From NCBI GenBank assembly GCA_902796045.1, contig CADBNQ010000258.1, forward strand, positions 1 through 9,081: a stretch of 9,081 nucleotides of DNA. Reading direction: 5' to 3'. The stretch is from an uncultured Lachnospiraceae bacterium. Lineage in GTDB: Bacteria; Bacillota; Clostridia; Lachnospirales; Lachnospiraceae. Position 1 is the first letter of the stretch; every line of letters begins with the position of its first letter. Shown here piece by piece: positions 7,371-9,081 of this stretch. The translations under genes and the position numbers were made by a program. The notes below the pieces were generated by a model. That model was not told where the DNA came from. It was given only the letters and a program-made list of their open reading frames with translations, and searched no databases.

Positions 7371-8317
7371 AAGAGCCTATCCTGGAATTATCACATGTCA
7401 GTAAAACATTTTATTCGAGTAAAACAGGGGAGATTCCTGCTGTTTCGGACGTAGACCTGGATGTGTCTGAAGGCGAGTGCGTCGGAATCGTCGGGGAAAG
7501 CGGATGCGGAAAAAGCACGATCGCCCGGATGATCACCAGAATCACAGATGTGACAGAGGGGAAGATTCTGCTGGAAGGTCAGGATATCACTAAAGTTGAG
7601 GAGAGAGATCTGAAAAAAATCTATAAGAAGATACAGATGGTTTTTCAGGATCCTTATTCTGTCTTCAGTCCAAGGATGCAGGTGGGCACATTTTTGGAAG
7701 AAGGCCTTGTTTTCTTTGGCATCAGCAGCAGAAGCCAGGCAAGAAAAGAAGCGGAAACTCTGCTTCATATGGTTGAGCTCTCACCGGAGCTGCTCGACCG
7801 CTTTCCTCACGAGCTAAGCGGCGGCCAGCTGCAGCGGGTTGTGATCGGCAGAGCCATATCTATGGAGCCCAGGCTGATTATTCTGGACGAAGCCACCAGC
7901 GCCCTCGATGTCTCCGTTCAGAAGCAGGTCCTGAAACTTCTGGTAAAACTGCAGAAGAGGCTGGGACTCACCTATCTTTTTATCGGACATGACCTGGCGG
8001 TCGTTCGCAGTATATCCCACCGTATTGTGATAATGTACGCAGGAATTGTAGTAGAAGAGATCCAAAGTGAAAGAATTGAGCAGGCTGCAGCACATCCATA
8101 CACCAGAAAACTACTTGAAAGTGTATTCTCTGTTCACGACAGGGAGAAAAAGAAAATTGTACTGGAGACACTGACCATGCAGGATTCCGGTTATGAAAGG
8201 CAGGGATGTCCCTATCAGAAGCGATGTCCCTTCGTATATGACAGGTGTAAAACTGAAAAACCAGACCTGGTTGATTATGGAAACGGACATAAAGTGCGAT
8301 GCTTTTACTTTGAGTAA
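7367..8317 (+). CDS. ABC transporter ATPase, DppF/NikE type, with C-terminal four-cysteine region
   Basis: This 316-residue partner ATPase has Walker A GESGCGKST at 43-51, Q-loop Gln94 (VFQDPYSVFSPRM), signature LSGGQLQR at 150-157, Walker B LIILDEA with Glu175, SALD at 178-181 and H-loop His208. The C-terminal oligopeptide-transporter region carries Cys281, Cys287, Cys294 and Cys312 (GCPYQKRCPF...DRCK...VRC). This is the cysteine pattern that binds an iron-sulfur cluster in some Dpp/Opp ATPases; cluster binding here is inferred. The start overlaps the previous ATPase stop as ATGA, so the two are probably translationally coupled and form the nucleotide-binding heterodimer. The stop codon directly abuts a 42-bp palindrome. 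Confidence 0.95.
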   Translation: MKEPILELSHVSKTFYSSKTGEIPAVSDVDLDVSEGECVGIVGESGCGKSTIARMITRITDVTEGKILLEGQDITKVEERDLKKIYKKIQMVFQDPYSVFSPRMQVGTFLEEGLVFFGISSRSQARKEAETLLHMVELSPELLDRFPHELSGGQLQRVVIGRAISMEPRLIILDEATSALDVSVQKQVLKLLVKLQKRLGLTYLFIGHDLAVVRSISHRIVIMYAGIVVEEIQSERIEQAAAHPYTRKLLESVFSVHDREKKKIVLETLTMQDSGYERQGCPYQKRCPFVYDRCKTEKPDLVDYGNGHKVRCFYFE

Positions 8318-8359
8318 GGGGACGGTTCTCCGATTGGTACCAATCGGAGAACCGTCCCC
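8318..8359. repeat. perfect 42-bp palindrome, second copy of the terminator-like repeat
   Basis: The left half GGGGACGGTTCTCCGATTGG plus T and its exact reverse complement form an uninterrupted palindrome centred on GGTACC. It is identical to 3029-3070 except for one base in the centre (C8341 here, A3052 there). It begins on the base after the TAA stop of the last transporter gene. Unlike the first copy it is followed by CTTGATTCC and not a T-run, so it is a less certain terminator; a hairpin protecting the 3' end of the mRNA or a REP/MITE-like repeat are alternatives. Confidence 0.9.
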
Positions 8360-8360
8360 C

Positions 8361-8388
8361 TTGATTCCTGTGGAAAAGCTGGTATAAT
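8361..8388 (+). promoter_or_regulatory. promoter of the AIM24-family gene
   Basis: TTGATT (8361-8366) and a perfect TATAAT (8383-8388) are separated by 16 bases. TG at 8380-8381 gives the extended -10 form TGGTATAAT. It lies 29 bases before the start codon and begins two bases after the palindrome. This suggests the AIM24-family gene has its own housekeeping-sigma promoter, independent of the transporter operon. Confidence 0.75.
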
Positions 8389-8417
8389 ATAAACAATAAA
8401 TTTGAGGAGGTATAATT

Positions 8418-9081
8418 ATGCGTTATTCTATTGAAGGAGAACCGTTACCAATCGTTATATGCGAAGTGGAGAATGGGGAAACGATCACATGTGAGGGCGG
8501 CGCTATGGCCTGGATGACTCCCAACATGAAAATGGAGACAAAAGGCGGAGGAGTAAAAAAGCTGCTCGGCAGGGCTCTTAGTGGCGAGTCCTTGTTTCTG
8601 AATCATTATAAGGCAGAGGGCGGTCCCGGAATGATTACCTTCACTTCAAATGTTCCAGGGGCAATACGAGCATTCGAGATCAGTCCCGGACATGAGATCG
8701 TTGCTCAGAAGAATGCCTTTCTTGCCTGCGAAGCAGGGGTAAGCCTTGATATATTCTTCCAGAAGAAGCTGGGCAGCGGATTATTCGGTGGAGAAGGTTT
8801 TATCATGCAGAAGCTTTCAGGACAGGGGACAGCATTTGTAGAGTTTGATGGATATTGTAAGGAATATGATCTGGAAGCAGGACAGAGCATGATAATAGAC
8901 ACAGGTTATCTTGCAGCGATGGATGCTACATGTTCGATCGATATTAAGACCGTGCCTGGTATCAAGAATGCCCTGTTTGGCGGAGAGGGTCTGTTCAATA
9001 CAGTCATTACAGGACCGGGACACATATGGCTTCATTCGATGCCGATGCCGCAGCTTGCCGGGGCACTGATTCCATTTTTGC
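8418..9081 (+). CDS. AIM24 / TIGR00266 family protein (3' end beyond window)
   Basis: The reading frame opens at ATG 8418 with GAGGAGG at 8404-8410 and continues without a stop for 221 codons to the window edge, so the gene is incomplete here. The start MRYSIEGEPLPIVIC, the GGAMAWMTPNMKMET segment (about 28-42) and the Gly-rich repeats GLFGGEGFIMQKLSG (about 119-133) and ALFGGEGLFNTVITG (about 183-197) are the family's characteristic blocks. The fold is a beta-rich trimeric biogenesis-type domain related to mitochondrial AIM24. The molecular role in bacteria is not well established. There is no signal peptide or obvious membrane helix in the visible part. Most of the protein is present, since relatives are roughly 230 to 270 residues. 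It is probably unrelated in function to the transporter upstream, given its own promoter. Confidence 0.92.
   Translation, partial: MRYSIEGEPLPIVICEVENGETITCEGGAMAWMTPNMKMETKGGGVKKLLGRALSGESLFLNHYKAEGGPGMITFTSNVPGAIRAFEISPGHEIVAQKNAFLACEAGVSLDIFFQKKLGSGLFGGEGFIMQKLSGQGTAFVEFDGYCKEYDLEAGQSMIIDTGYLAAMDATCSIDIKTVPGIKNALFGGEGLFNTVITGPGHIWLHSMPMPQLAGALIPFL

Noticed and set aside
7100..7918. 18-base direct repeat ACCAGCGCCCTCGATGTC in both ATPase genes
   Set aside because: It encodes the conserved TSALDV D-loop in two paralogous ATPases; shared ancestry and codon choice explain it.
8705..9035. Minus-strand open frames opposite the AIM24-family gene
   Set aside because: The + strand frame matches a known family throughout and is open to the window edge; the antisense frames are shadows.

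Overview
The window looks like chromosomal DNA from a Firmicute of the Clostridia, most likely Lachnospiraceae-like. This is inferred from strong AGGAGG-type ribosome binding sites, mid-range GC with AT-rich promoters, a Gram-positive-style lipoprotein binding protein, and a palindrome family I associate with this group. All recognisable genes lie on the + strand. I see no tRNA, rRNA, CRISPR array or transposase gene.

Region 1 (113-3080) is a three-gene catabolic cluster. It holds a PdxA-family dehydrogenase, a four-carbon acid sugar kinase (former DUF1537), and a cyclase-family (kynurenine formamidase-like) gene. The first two are the known pair that phosphorylates a C4 sugar acid such as D-threonate or D-erythronate, then oxidises and decarboxylates it to dihydroxyacetone phosphate. 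The kinase and third gene overlap by ATGA, so the cluster is probably one transcript. The third gene is broken: its N-terminal and C-terminal parts are in different reading frames and the middle, including the metal-binding HxGTHxD segment, is missing. The cluster ends in an 18-bp perfect hairpin followed by nine T residues.

Region 2 (3081-8317) is an AT-rich promoter region with an inverted repeat, followed by a complete five-gene ABC importer of the peptide/nickel/opine class. The order is permease, permease, substrate-binding lipoprotein, ATPase, ATPase. The genes are packed with 4-, 22- and 4-base overlaps and one 17-base gap, so they form one operon. The substrate cannot be read from sequence. 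The binding protein and the short first ATPase lean towards the NikA/NikD side of the family, while the neighbouring catabolic genes suggest an acid-sugar or amide-linked substrate.

Region 3 (8318-9081) begins with a second, perfect 42-bp copy of the same palindrome, abutting the stop codon of the last transporter gene. A strong extended -10 promoter follows, then an AIM24/TIGR00266-family gene that runs off the window end.

The points most worth a second look are the internally deleted cyclase gene, the pair of nearly identical palindromes bracketing the transporter operon, and palindrome-like sequence blocks in swapped order inside the start of the AIM24-family gene. I found no convincing undescribed multi-gene system.
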